A stretch of 30,302 nt of DNA, from contig CAMBGO010000002.1 in assembly GCA_945866165.1 (NCBI GenBank), forward strand, positions 1 through 30,302, read 5' to 3'. Source of the DNA: Chitinophaga pinensis. GTDB taxonomy: Bacteria > Bacteroidota > Bacteroidia > Chitinophagales > Chitinophagaceae. Position numbers and translations under genes: made by a program. Below are positions 15,085-23,663 of this stretch, one piece after another (within the stretch, counting starts at the first letter, position 1; the number at the start of each line of letters is the position of its first letter). The notes under the pieces are model-generated. The model saw nothing but the letters and a program-made list of their open reading frames with translations. It was not told the DNA's origin and made no database searches.

Positions 15085-16727
15085 TAGAAAACAATTTCAA
15101 TTATCAATTCTTTATTTTCTCTAGATATTACAACCTTAGTTTGATCACCCTTTTTAAATTTTGAAAGCGCTTGCATATATCCTTCAACAGATGTGGTTTT
15201 ATAGTCGCCCAGTTGTTTTACAATGTCGCCAGCAAGAACACCTGCTTTTTTAGCGGGCCTGTTATCAGATACACCATCAACCCTTACGCCCGATCCAGAA
15301 AAGGTGTAATCGGGCATGATACCCATTGAGACACTAAATCGAGCAGAAGTAGATGTTTGTTGCTCTCGTGTTTTTGTGAAAACCAATTTTTCTGATGTTT
15401 CATCGTTGATAATTAAATCTTGTATAAACTTGATAATCATAAGTTCACCCTTATAGTTTAATTTGTCTGCATCATCGGAGGGCTTATGGTAATCAGTATG
15501 AAGACCCGTAAAGAAAAATAATACCGGAATATCTTTTCTATAAAATGAAGTGTGATCGCTTGGGCCAGTGCCACTTGAATCATATCTAAATTTTAAATTG
15601 TTGTTTTTTACGGCAGCTATTCTTTCGCCCCATTGTGGGGATGTACCAACACCTCCGAGGGTAATTACCCTTGAACTATCGTTAAGCCTTCCAACCATGT
15701 CCATATTAATCATATAGTTTACTTTGGAGAGGTCTACCGTGGGGTGTTCTACAAAATATTTTGATCCATTTAAACCAAGCTCTTCGGCAGAGAATGCAAT
15801 GAATAGAAAATTATATTGTTTTGATTTTATTTTTTTTAAAAGGAATGCAAGCTCAAGAAGGGCAGATGTTCCACTTGCGTTGTCATCAGCTCCATTGTGA
15901 ATCATATTTTGAGTTCCTCGCAACATTGAATTTCCGTCTTCACCATAGCCAAGGTGATCGAAGTGGGCACCCAACACAATTGTAAGAGGTGCGTTATTAT
16001 CTATATACCCTACAACATTGTTTGAAGAGCGAAACGCATCTCCGATCTCAACAGCATACTCTATATCATAACTTGCTTCGGAATCTTTAAAATATTTTAG
16101 ATAGGCATCTTTGGTAATATATATTACGGGTATAGGAGATATTTCTGATTTATCTTTCCTTTCAAAATAAATATTGTCGACTGTTTGACTACTGTTAAAT
16201 AAAATGAGTGCAGATGATTTGTGTTCAATTGCTTTTTTTATTTTTTCAGCAATTAGGTTATTAATATCAAAATGGGGGCTTGATGCACCGTCGGTTAAGT
16301 CTTGTGCTAGGTCAACCATCCAGGGTTGGTCTTTTTCCATTAAAGAGGGAGAGGTCAGCGCCTTTTGTAAATTGGTATTTGCGCTAAAGGGTAGTGGAAA
16401 AAAGTCTTTAGTTGGATCGAGAAGAACTTGATTAATTTTAAAAACCGTATTTGGTAGAATTTTTTTTCCGTCATTTATTGTGAAAGGCTGGAGGAAAGAG
16501 TCGTTTATTCCCTTTGGAACAAGACCCACCTCTTTGAATTTACTCGTTATATATTCCGAAGCAAGCTTTTCACCCTGGGTTCCTGCCCTGCGTCCTTCAA
16601 GCCCATCAGAGGACAGGTATTCTACGTGGGTCTTCAGATATGTTATCAACCGGCTGTCTGACTTGCTTATTTTTTGTGCCTGAACTATATTGAAACATAA
16701 TAATGAGAAGAGTAAGAACCTAATCAT
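15084..16727 (-). CDS. M28 family zinc aminopeptidase with C-terminal PDZ domain
   Basis: This is a 547-residue exported peptidase. The N-terminus is a Sec signal peptide (MIRFLLFSLLCFNIVQAQ). A protease-associated (PA)-type insert spans roughly 90-235. The M28 core has all the expected di-zinc ligands: AHFDH with His255 and Asp257, GADDNASG with Asp281, AEELG with Glu315-Glu316, NMDMVG with Asp343, and DYHKPSDD with His414. Residues about 468-545 form a PDZ domain (GVRVDGVSDNRPAKKAG, then GDIVKQLGDY). It likely trims peptides in the periplasm or outside. It leads a tight operon with the IPExxxVDY-like gene and the PCD gene. Confidence 0.93.
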   Translation of the reverse strand: MIRFLLFSLLCFNIVQAQKISKSDSRLITYLKTHVEYLSSDGLEGRRAGTQGEKLASEYITSKFKEVGLVPKGINDSFLQPFTINDGKKILPNTVFKINQVLLDPTKDFFPLPFSANTNLQKALTSPSLMEKDQPWMVDLAQDLTDGASSPHFDINNLIAEKIKKAIEHKSSALILFNSSQTVDNIYFERKDKSEISPIPVIYITKDAYLKYFKDSEASYDIEYAVEIGDAFRSSNNVVGYIDNNAPLTIVLGAHFDHLGYGEDGNSMLRGTQNMIHNGADDNASGTSALLELAFLLKKIKSKQYNFLFIAFSAEELGLNGSKYFVEHPTVDLSKVNYMINMDMVGRLNDSSRVITLGGVGTSPQWGERIAAVKNNNLKFRYDSSGTGPSDHTSFYRKDIPVLFFFTGLHTDYHKPSDDADKLNYKGELMIIKFIQDLIINDETSEKLVFTKTREQQTSTSARFSVSMGIMPDYTFSGSGVRVDGVSDNRPAKKAGVLAGDIVKQLGDYKTTSVEGYMQALSKFKKGDQTKVVISRENKELIIEIVF

Positions 16728-16742
16728 AGGTGGTTGTTTTTA

Positions 16743-16750
16743 CAAATTTA
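16743..16750 (-). promoter_or_regulatory. M28 peptidase promoter -7 element
   Basis: CAAATTTA reads TAAATTTG on the minus strand, a perfect -7 element 16 bp upstream of the peptidase start codon. The -33 region is not convincing. It would drive the three-gene peptidase operon. Confidence 0.45.
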
Positions 16751-16834
16751 CAATAGTTGTTTGATGAAGTAACACGATGATTTACGATAATGTCTTTTTA
16801 CTGTATTCGTAAATAGTAGTAGATTAAATGGGCT

Positions 16835-16842
16835 TAATTTTG
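16835..16842 (+). promoter_or_regulatory. feoB promoter -7 element
   Basis: TAATTTTG is a perfect TAnnTTTG element 15 bp before the GTG start of feoB. No -33 TTTG is found at 18-20 bp, and no Fur box could be recognised by eye in the 129-bp divergent space shared with the peptidase gene. Confidence 0.48.
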
Positions 16843-16856
16843 CACGATAAGCCATT

Positions 16857-18971
16857 GTGAATAAAGTACCCCAAATAGCATTGTTAGGAAATCCCAATAG
16901 CGGGAAAAGCTCTTTGTTCAACCTATTAACCGGGTTGAGACAAAAGGTGGGGAATTTTCCAGGGGTAACGGTAGAAAAAAAGCTTGGTAAAATAATATTA
17001 ACAAATAATGTTGATGCAGCGGTTATAGATTTTCCAGGTACATATAGTTTATATCCTAGAAGAACTGATGAGTGGGTTTCATATAAAGAATTAATGTCTC
17101 CTGCCGACTCTGAAGGGATAGATCTTGCTGTGGTGGTGGTTGATGCAAGTAACCTAAGAAGAAACTTATTATATGTATCTCAGGTTATTGATTTAAAAAT
17201 TCCCGTTGTTGTTGCCTTAACAATGACGGACCTTGCAAAAAAACGAGGTATTAGGGTTGATGCTGATTGTCTGGCTAGAGAAATGCAAGTACCTGTTGTG
17301 GTTATTAATGCTAGAACAGGAAAAGGGCTAGAAAAACTTGTTTCAGTTATATCCCAAGTTAATATGGGGGAATTTATCACGCAGGATTTTTTTGAAATTT
17401 CTTTATTGGGTGATGATGCAATAAAAGAAACCAGGGCACTGCTACCAGCAATTAGTAATTATTCTGCTATTCACCATCTTATAAACCATGAATCATTTAA
17501 CCTGGAAAGTGGTTTACAAGAAGAGATAGAACAAATTGAAAAAAAACACGGATTTAATCATACGCGTGTTCAAGCGGAAGACATACAGTTAAGATATAAG
17601 AAAATCAGGAGTATTATGCAGCGCGCCGTGGAAGAAGATAGTCCAGAAAAAAAGAAGCTTTATTCTGAAAAAATAGATCATTATTTACTGCATAAGCGGT
17701 GGGGATATTTGATAATGGGGGTTGTTCTATTTCTGTTGTTTCAAAGTATTTTTTGGATTGCAGAGTACCCTATGACGGCAATAGAATCAGGAATGAGTTA
17801 TGTTGGAAGATTTGTTGCTAGCCAGATGGAAAAAAATTGGTTTAGTGATTTGATAGTAAATGGTGTATTAGCAGGCCTAGGTGGTATTTTAGTTTTTGTT
17901 CCGCAGATCATGATATTGTTTGGTCTTATTACACTACTAGAAGATACTGGATACATGGCAAGGATTAGTTTTTTGTCTGATAGGATTATGCGGCGTGTAG
18001 GATTAAATGGAAAAAGTGTAATGTCAATGATTGGTGGTTTTGCTTGTGCGGTACCAGCTATCATGAGTGCTAGAAATATTGAAAATAAAAAGGAGAGGTT
18101 GTTAACCATTTTAGTAACTCCGTTTATGAGTTGTAGTGCTCGCTTACCGGTATTTACTATATTAACATCATTGATTATACCAGACAAAAATTTCTTGGGT
18201 TTTTTAAGTCTTAAAGGAATAGTGTTAATGGGATTGTATGTTTTTGGGATTGTGATAGCTTTACTTGTTTCATATTTATTGAACTTGCTTATTAAAATAA
18301 AAGAAAAGAGTTTCTTTATTTTAGAATTACCGGTATATAGACAGCCAAGGTGGAATAACATACTTATTACAATGGTTGAAAAGGCTAAGGTTTTTGTATT
18401 TGATGCAGGAAAAGTAATTATGGTGATCTCATTATTATTATGGGGTTTAAGCTCGTTTGGTCCTGGTGAGAAAAGAAACGAAATAGAAAAAGAGTTTATA
18501 CAAAAGATTAATATAGATCCAGGTAATGAACATAAATATGAAATTGAAAAATCTGCAGCGCTCCTAGAGTATTCTTATGCCGGTCATATAGGTCATTTTA
18601 TTGAACCAGTAATAAGACCCTTGGGATATGATTGGAAAATTGGTATAGCACTGGTTACATCATTTGCAGCAAGAGAAGTTTTTGTTGGCACAATGGCAAC
18701 TTTGTATAGTGTTGGTGAAGGTATAGATGAAAGCGGAGAGACACTAAGGAGTAAGATGCAGCAAGCAAAAAATATTAATGGTGAACCTATATATACTCTA
18801 GCAAGTGGTTTCTCTTTGCTTGTGTTTTATTTATTAGCAATGCAATGTATGAGCACACTTGTCGTGGTTAAAAGAGAAACAGGAGGATGGAAATGGCCAA
18901 TGATTCAATTATTTTTTATGACAGGGTTGGCTTATGTACTTAGTTTAATTGTTTTCCAAGTATTAAAATAA
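16857..18971 (+). CDS. feoB: ferrous iron transporter FeoB
   Basis: FeoB is the inner-membrane ferrous iron permease with a cytoplasmic GTPase domain. The 704-residue protein starts at GTG. The G domain shows G1 GNPNSGKS (11-18), G2 Thr38 in GVTVE, and G3 DFPG (58-61). G4 reads TMTD (122-125) instead of the usual NxxD, which could alter guanine affinity or specificity. Two gate domains follow from about residue 280, with the conserved GGFACAVPAIMSAR and MSCSARLPVF and about eight to nine membrane segments. FeoA is separate (3982-4206), and no FeoC is visible. The stop directly abuts the stop of the convergent HAD gene. Confidence 0.96.
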   Translation: MNKVPQIALLGNPNSGKSSLFNLLTGLRQKVGNFPGVTVEKKLGKIILTNNVDAAVIDFPGTYSLYPRRTDEWVSYKELMSPADSEGIDLAVVVVDASNLRRNLLYVSQVIDLKIPVVVALTMTDLAKKRGIRVDADCLAREMQVPVVVINARTGKGLEKLVSVISQVNMGEFITQDFFEISLLGDDAIKETRALLPAISNYSAIHHLINHESFNLESGLQEEIEQIEKKHGFNHTRVQAEDIQLRYKKIRSIMQRAVEEDSPEKKKLYSEKIDHYLLHKRWGYLIMGVVLFLLFQSIFWIAEYPMTAIESGMSYVGRFVASQMEKNWFSDLIVNGVLAGLGGILVFVPQIMILFGLITLLEDTGYMARISFLSDRIMRRVGLNGKSVMSMIGGFACAVPAIMSARNIENKKERLLTILVTPFMSCSARLPVFTILTSLIIPDKNFLGFLSLKGIVLMGLYVFGIVIALLVSYLLNLLIKIKEKSFFILELPVYRQPRWNNILITMVEKAKVFVFDAGKVIMVISLLLWGLSSFGPGEKRNEIEKEFIQKINIDPGNEHKYEIEKSAALLEYSYAGHIGHFIEPVIRPLGYDWKIGIALVTSFAAREVFVGTMATLYSVGEGIDESGETLRSKMQQAKNINGEPIYTLASGFSLLVFYLLAMQCMSTLVVVKRETGGWKWPMIQLFFMTGLAYVLSLIVFQVLK

Positions 18972-19583
18972 TCACAGAATATTTAGTTTTATTAATTCAA
19001 GATTAAGTGATTCTGGTGAAGTAAAATGAATTGATGTAATTCCAACTTCTTGAGCAGCTTTTATATTTCTTAAATTATCATCAATAAAAATTGTTTCTTC
19101 TGGTAATAAACTAAATCGATTTAAAATAATATCGTAAATTTCTTTATGTGGTTTTCTGGTTTTTTCTTCACCCGATACTACCCTACCGTCGAACCAATGT
19201 AAAAAATTATATAATTGCAACGCACGTGGAAATGTTTCAGCACTCCAGTTTGTTAATGCGTAAGTTTTAAATTCTTTATTTTCTTTAATTCTTTTAAAAA
19301 TATCTACTGTTCCATTAATTGGTCCATTTAGCATTTCTTCCCATCTATCATAGTAAAGAATTATATTTTCTTTGTGTTCGGGATAAATTAATATTAACTC
19401 ATCAACTGCTTCTTTTATTGTTCTACCCGCATCTTGTTTTTCATTCCAATCAAGCGTACAAATATTATCGATGAACCAGTTTCGTTCTGTATCATCCGGA
19501 ATTATTTTCTTGTACATGTAATGTGGATTCCAGTCTATTAAAACTCCGCCGAGATCAAAAATTATATTTTTTATAGAATTCAT
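18972..19583 (-). CDS. HAD-superfamily phosphatase (HAD-IA, YihX-like)
   Basis: This is a 203-residue cytoplasmic hydrolase. Motif I is IIFDLGGVLIDW with the nucleophile Asp10; as in YihX-type members, the second Asp of DxD is replaced by Gly. Motif II is TNWSAE, motif III is the Lys in TRKPHKEIYDIIL, and motif IV is IFIDDNLRNIKAA with its paired aspartates. The alpha-helical cap lies between motifs I and II. E. coli YihX removes phosphate from glucose-1-phosphate, but the substrate cannot be assigned here. It ends exactly where feoB ends, with no space for a terminator between them, and its upstream side is the candidate origin region. Confidence 0.88.
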   Translation of the reverse strand: MNSIKNIIFDLGGVLIDWNPHYMYKKIIPDDTERNWFIDNICTLDWNEKQDAGRTIKEAVDELILIYPEHKENIILYYDRWEEMLNGPINGTVDIFKRIKENKEFKTYALTNWSAETFPRALQLYNFLHWFDGRVVSGEEKTRKPHKEIYDIILNRFSLLPEETIFIDDNLRNIKAAQEVGITSIHFTSPESLNLELIKLNIL

Positions 19584-20200
19584 TAAAAATTAAATTGATT
19601 GGATAAAATTAAACTTGTTTTTAAATTTTAGAATGGAAAAGTATATCAAATTTTTTGAATTTTGAATGTTGATAATCCACGTAGTATTTTATAATAATTA
19701 CTTATTTATATAAAGACTTATTACTATTACAGCTGTGGATATGTTGATAATGATATTTATAATTATTTGTCCTGATATTAATCACATTTAATAATGATTA
19801 TTAACAGTTGGTTTTTTCTATAACTGCAATATTATTCAGCTTTTATACATCCTTATCAACACCTGTTGAAAAAACAACCACAAATCATATACACACTAAA
19901 CCGAAAAAATATTGTGTTAATTAAGGGCCGATAAAATGTGTACAAAAGTCAACAAAAAATAAAAACTTCATAAATGGATGATTTTATTCTTCCTCTTTCA
20001 ACAATAAAAAAGGATAAATCATCATTAATCCACAAAAAAATAGCTTTTTTAACAACTGGGTGTTAAAAACTAAAAAACACCACCCGAAACCTCCAACCCC
20101 CACTAATAATTAGCCCAAAAACATTATCCATTCTTGTTTTCCACAGTTTGTTAATAATCAATTTTACCCTATTTTTGCCCCCTATTTATAAATTATTACT
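19584..20200. other. candidate oriC: AT-rich gene-free region with DnaA-box-like clusters
   Basis: This is the only gene-free stretch above 300 bp. I found at least eleven 9-mers within one mismatch of the DnaA box TTATNCACA. Plus strand: 19778-19786, 19798-19806, 19853-19861, 20026-20034, 20137-20145 and 19887-19895. Minus strand: 19667-19675, 19734-19742, 19742-19750, 19937-19945 and 20149-20157. TTATCAACA occurs three times, and two boxes lie head to tail at 19734-19750. By hand I estimate only one or two expected at this base composition. Very AT-rich blocks (19681-19730, 19951-20080) could serve as the unwinding element. Nearby parS sites, mnmG and dnaN support the idea. Against it, no box is a perfect TTATNCACA, dnaA is not adjacent, and short G/C counts on both sides showed no clear skew flip. 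Confidence 0.55.
20147..20177 (+). promoter_or_regulatory. promoter of the PpiD-like gene, full consensus
   Basis: TTTG at 20147-20150, a 19-bp spacer and TATTTTTG at 20170-20177 match the Bacteroidota housekeeping promoter exactly. The ATG at 20201 is 23 bp past the -7 box. DnaA-box-like 9-mers adjoin or overlap the -33 element (20137-20145 and 20149-20157), so DnaA binding might influence this promoter. Confidence 0.72.
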
Positions 20201-22324
20201 ATGTCAATCATTCAACAAATAAGAGATAGGTCAGCCGTGTTGCTAACAGGTTTAATATCAATCAGTTTGATAGGGTTTCTTGTACAAGATGCATTCATTG
20301 GTAAAGGAGGCAACATGTTTGATTCACAAGCAACATCTGTTGGATCAATCGATGGTAAAGATATCGAATTGGTCGAGTTCAGTCAGCGTGTTAACCAGAT
20401 TGAACAAAATTATCGTACTCAAGGAATGCAGGGTAATGAAATGATGACGCAGAATATCATTGAAACAATTTGGAATTCAGATATACAAGAAATATTGCTT
20501 ACAAACCAAGCTAACAAACTCGGTTTTAAGGTCACTTCAAAAGAAATTGGAGCCCTCCTTTTTTCTGAAGACGCACCACAAGAATTCAAACAGCAGTTTA
20601 CCGATAAAAATACTGGTCAATTTGATTTGGCGGCTGCTAAGGCGTGGATGAATGGCGTTAAGCAAAGTAATAAAGCTGATGAAGTTCAAATGGTGGTTGA
20701 TCAGCTGATTAAACCAACAGAGATTAGGCTGCTAACAGAAAAGTACATTTCATTTTTCTCTCAAGGATCATATGTTCCAAGTTGGATGCTAGAAAAAGCA
20801 GCAGCAGATAATGTAAGCTTCTCTTCTTTTTCTTACGTGGGTGTTCCATATTCAATTATATCAGACTCCTCAATAAAGGTTACAGATCAAGAAATTGAAG
20901 AATATGTAAATAAACACAAAGATGATTTCAAGCAGGAGCATGTAAAAGGAATTTCCTTTGTTACATTCAGTGCCACACCATCAACAGCAGATACACTTAA
21001 AGTACTGAACCAGTTAAACGCCTTAAAATCTGATTTCATATCAACCGATGATCCAGCTGCATTTGTAACAAGGAACAATACCTCAATTCCATACTTTGAT
21101 GGGTTTGCCATGAAGTCAAAACTTCAGATGGGAGCAAAAGACAGTATTATTAACATGCAGGTGGGTGCGGTTATTGGTCCTTATGAAGATGCCGGAAGCC
21201 TTGTGCTGGCAAAAAAAATAATCACAAAGAACAGACCAGATTCTGTGCATGTAAGACATATACTTGTTGGTACCGTGAATCCTCAGAATGGCACCCAGAT
21301 AAGAACCGATAGCGTTGCGAAGAAGAAAATAGATAGTATTTATTATGTTATTAAATCTGGTGGTGATTTTGGATCACTTGCAAAGAGCCAGAGTGATGAT
21401 GGTGGTAGTAAAGACAAGGGAGGTGAATATGATTTCACATCATTGGACGTCAACCTTGATAAGGATTTTGCCAACTTTATTTTCGATAAACCAAAAGGAA
21501 CAATGGAGGTTGTAAAAACATCATTTGGTTATCATGTAATTGAGGTGCTAGGACAAAAAAGTTTTGAGCCCGCATATAAAGTTGCTTATTTATCAAAGCG
21601 AATAGTTGCAAGTGAAGAAACAGACGCGTCGGCTTCTGGCGCAGCCATTCAGTTTGTAGGAACAAGTAAAGATTTTAAGTCTTTTAATGAAACCGCAGCA
21701 AAAGGCAACCTAAACAAAGAAAGTGCAGAAAATATAAAAGAAATGGATTTTGGGGCTGGATCATTAAGCTCCAGGGCTATTGTAAAATGGACATTTGAAA
21801 ATAGTGTTGGAACTGTATCAGATCCATTTGATTTGAAAGACCGCTATGTTGTTGCTATCATTACAAACGAAATTAAAGAAGGAGTTCAACCCGCTTCGGT
21901 TGCTCGGGTGTTGGTGGAACCAATTTTGAAAAACAAAAAGAAAGCAGAATATATTGCCAAGAAGGCCGGCAAAGAAAAAGACCTTTCTAAATTGGCCGCA
22001 ATGTTTGGTGGAACTTCAGGAACCGCCGACAGTGTAAAATTTAATCAGCCTTTTGTACAAAACCTTGGAACAGAAAGTCGTGTCATTGGAGCAGCGTTTA
22101 ATAAAAAGAACTTGTCTAATACTTCAGATGTCATTGATGGCCAAAATGGTGTTTTTTACATCAGTGTAAACCAGACAGGAACTATTCCAAGCGCCTCAGT
22201 TGATCTTCAGGGTCAAAAAAGCGCCATGGAAGCACAGATAAAACAATTTGCCTCTTATAGTACACTAGAGTCGCTGAAAAAATCAGCTAAAATAGTTGAT
22301 AATCGCAGGGCTGCAGGCTACTAA
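20201..22324 (+). CDS. PpiD/SurA-like periplasmic peptidyl-prolyl isomerase (membrane-anchored chaperone)
   Basis: This is a 707-residue envelope protein. One N-terminal membrane segment (about 13-30) follows the conserved MSIIQQIRDRS start, so it should be an inner-membrane protein with a large periplasmic part, like PpiD. A SurA-N-type chaperone region spans about 45-200 (GSIDGKDIELVEFSQRVNQ). A parvulin-type rotamase domain lies at about 349-450 (VHVRHILVG, GGDFGSLAKSQSDDGGSKDKGGE, SFGYHVIEVLG). The remaining C-terminal 250 residues are a second chaperone-like region. It assists folding of exported proteins. It has a consensus promoter, and a hairpin follows its stop. Confidence 0.9.
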   Translation: MSIIQQIRDRSAVLLTGLISISLIGFLVQDAFIGKGGNMFDSQATSVGSIDGKDIELVEFSQRVNQIEQNYRTQGMQGNEMMTQNIIETIWNSDIQEILLTNQANKLGFKVTSKEIGALLFSEDAPQEFKQQFTDKNTGQFDLAAAKAWMNGVKQSNKADEVQMVVDQLIKPTEIRLLTEKYISFFSQGSYVPSWMLEKAAADNVSFSSFSYVGVPYSIISDSSIKVTDQEIEEYVNKHKDDFKQEHVKGISFVTFSATPSTADTLKVLNQLNALKSDFISTDDPAAFVTRNNTSIPYFDGFAMKSKLQMGAKDSIINMQVGAVIGPYEDAGSLVLAKKIITKNRPDSVHVRHILVGTVNPQNGTQIRTDSVAKKKIDSIYYVIKSGGDFGSLAKSQSDDGGSKDKGGEYDFTSLDVNLDKDFANFIFDKPKGTMEVVKTSFGYHVIEVLGQKSFEPAYKVAYLSKRIVASEETDASASGAAIQFVGTSKDFKSFNETAAKGNLNKESAENIKEMDFGAGSLSSRAIVKWTFENSVGTVSDPFDLKDRYVVAIITNEIKEGVQPASVARVLVEPILKNKKKAEYIAKKAGKEKDLSKLAAMFGGTSGTADSVKFNQPFVQNLGTESRVIGAAFNKKNLSNTSDVIDGQNGVFYISVNQTGTIPSASVDLQGQKSAMEAQIKQFASYSTLESLKKSAKIVDNRRAAGY

Positions 22325-22353
22325 TCAAAGACTGCTCATGAGAAAACAAACAC

Positions 22354-22378
22354 TCAGCCACCTCAAAAGGGTGGCTGA
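22354..22378 (+). terminator. hairpin terminator after the PpiD-like gene
   Basis: TCAGCCACC (22354-22362) pairs perfectly with GGTGGCTGA (22370-22378) around a 7-base loop, followed by a modestly T-rich TGTATTTATT. The stem is GC-rich in an AT-rich background, 29 bp after the stop. The T tract is interrupted, so termination may be partial, with some read-through into the DUF2480 gene 24 bp further on. Confidence 0.6.
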
Positions 22379-22402
22379 TGTATTTATTAAAAACACCACC
22401 CC

Positions 22403-22921
22403 ATGGACGAATTAAGAAATAAAGTAGCCGAAAGCGGTTTAATTACACTCGACCTCGAAGATTTTATACCAAAGAAGGGGTTTGTTTTATTTGATCTCAA
22501 AAACTTCCTTTACATGGAGTTGATTTTAAAGGAAAAAGAGTTTAGGGTGATGCTAGATGAACACCAATGGGATCAATATCAAAATAAATGGGTTGCTATC
22601 ATTTGTTCGGCAGATGCAATTATTCCAATGTGGGCGTATATGTTGGTTGTGTCTAAATTAATCACCGTTACTACAGATATTTATGTGGGAGACGAACCGT
22701 CTGCTCAAAAAAATGCTATCATTGAAAATATAATTAAATTCAACGCAGAAGACTACAGAGATAAACGAGTTGTTGTTAAGGGATGTGGCGATAAAGAAAT
22801 TGCAGAGTATGCCTATGTTGAAATTTCAAAAAAATTAATTCCCGTTGTAAAATCACTCATGTATGGTGAGCCATGTAGCACAGTACCTGTATTCAAAAAT
22901 AAAAAACAACAGGAAGGTTGA
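22403..22921 (+). CDS. DUF2480 family protein
   Basis: This is a 172-residue soluble protein. It fits the Bacteroidota family DUF2480, with KVAESGLITLDLEDF near the start, KGFVLFDLKNFLYMELILKEKEFR (about 29-52) and DAIIPMWAYMLV (about 72-83). The later GCGDKEIAEYAY segment is also family-like. No signal peptide or membrane segment is seen. Family function is unknown. It follows the PpiD-like gene after a probable leaky terminator and converges with kdsB with a 13-bp gap. Confidence 0.85.
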   Translation: MDELRNKVAESGLITLDLEDFIPKKGFVLFDLKNFLYMELILKEKEFRVMLDEHQWDQYQNKWVAIICSADAIIPMWAYMLVVSKLITVTTDIYVGDEPSAQKNAIIENIIKFNAEDYRDKRVVVKGCGDKEIAEYAYVEISKKLIPVVKSLMYGEPCSTVPVFKNKKQQEG

Positions 22922-22934
22922 TTTTAAATATTTC

Positions 22935-23660
22935 TCATCTCTCTTTATAGAGTCTTCTAGCAAGCTCAAGATCTTCTGGAGTATCAATACCAATGCTTGC
23001 GCTATCTGTTTCAATCATCTTTATCGAAATACCATTTTCAAGGTATCGTAGTTGCTCTAGCATTTCTGTATTTTCTATTTTACCAATATTCCATTTAGTG
23101 AATTTCAGTAAGGCGTCTTTTCTAAATGCATAAACACCTATATGCTTATATATTGGCATATCAGATGATGTGTTTCTGAAAAATGGAATAATGGAGCGAC
23201 TGAAATATAAGGCGTCGTTTTTATTATTGCAAACAACCTTCACAACATTTGGATTTTTTATTTCTTCTTCATCCGAAATTCTTTTCATTAGCGACGCTAC
23301 TAATACTGCGTTGTCTTTAAATGCAGCAACCAATGATTCTAGTGGTTCTTTTTCAACGAATGGCTCATCTCCTTGAATATTTACAACAACATCAACATCC
23401 ATGTTCGCAGCTACTTCGGCAATGCGGTCGCTTCCACTGTTGTGATTACCAACACTCCTTTTTACCAATCCGCCATGAAGTGAAATTTCATTATAAATAA
23501 TTTCACTATCTGTAACAACGACTACTTCATCAAAAAGACCGGTCTGCAATGCATTTTCATATACCATTCTTATGATTGATTTTCCACCAATCGTATTCAT
23601 CAACTTTCCGGGGAATCTACTTGCTGCATAGCGAGCAGGAATAAATGCAATTATTTTCAA
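22935..23660 (-). CDS. kdsB: 3-deoxy-manno-octulosonate cytidylyltransferase (CMP-Kdo synthetase)
   Basis: KdsB activates Kdo as CMP-Kdo for lipid A core (lipopolysaccharide) synthesis. The 241-residue protein has the nucleotide-binding start IPARYAASRFPGKLM (7-21), then VNIQGDEPFVE, IGVYAFRKDALLKF and the closing LEQLRYLENG, with a final IGIDTPEDLE. Its length is normal for the family. The start lies 3 bp after the stop of the sterol-desaturase-family gene, and both follow dnaN, so the three probably share a transcript. It implies a Gram-negative outer membrane with Kdo-containing LPS. Confidence 0.96.
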   Translation of the reverse strand: MKIIAFIPARYAASRFPGKLMNTIGGKSIIRMVYENALQTGLFDEVVVVTDSEIIYNEISLHGGLVKRSVGNHNSGSDRIAEVAANMDVDVVVNIQGDEPFVEKEPLESLVAAFKDNAVLVASLMKRISDEEEIKNPNVVKVVCNNKNDALYFSRSIIPFFRNTSSDMPIYKHIGVYAFRKDALLKFTKWNIGKIENTEMLEQLRYLENGISIKMIETDSASIGIDTPEDLELARRLYKER

Positions 23661-23663
23661 GGG

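Noticed and set aside
17798..18361. 187-residue open frame antisense to feoB
   Set aside because: It lies wholly opposite well-conserved feoB membrane segments, shows no family features, and is explained by the codon pattern of the real gene.
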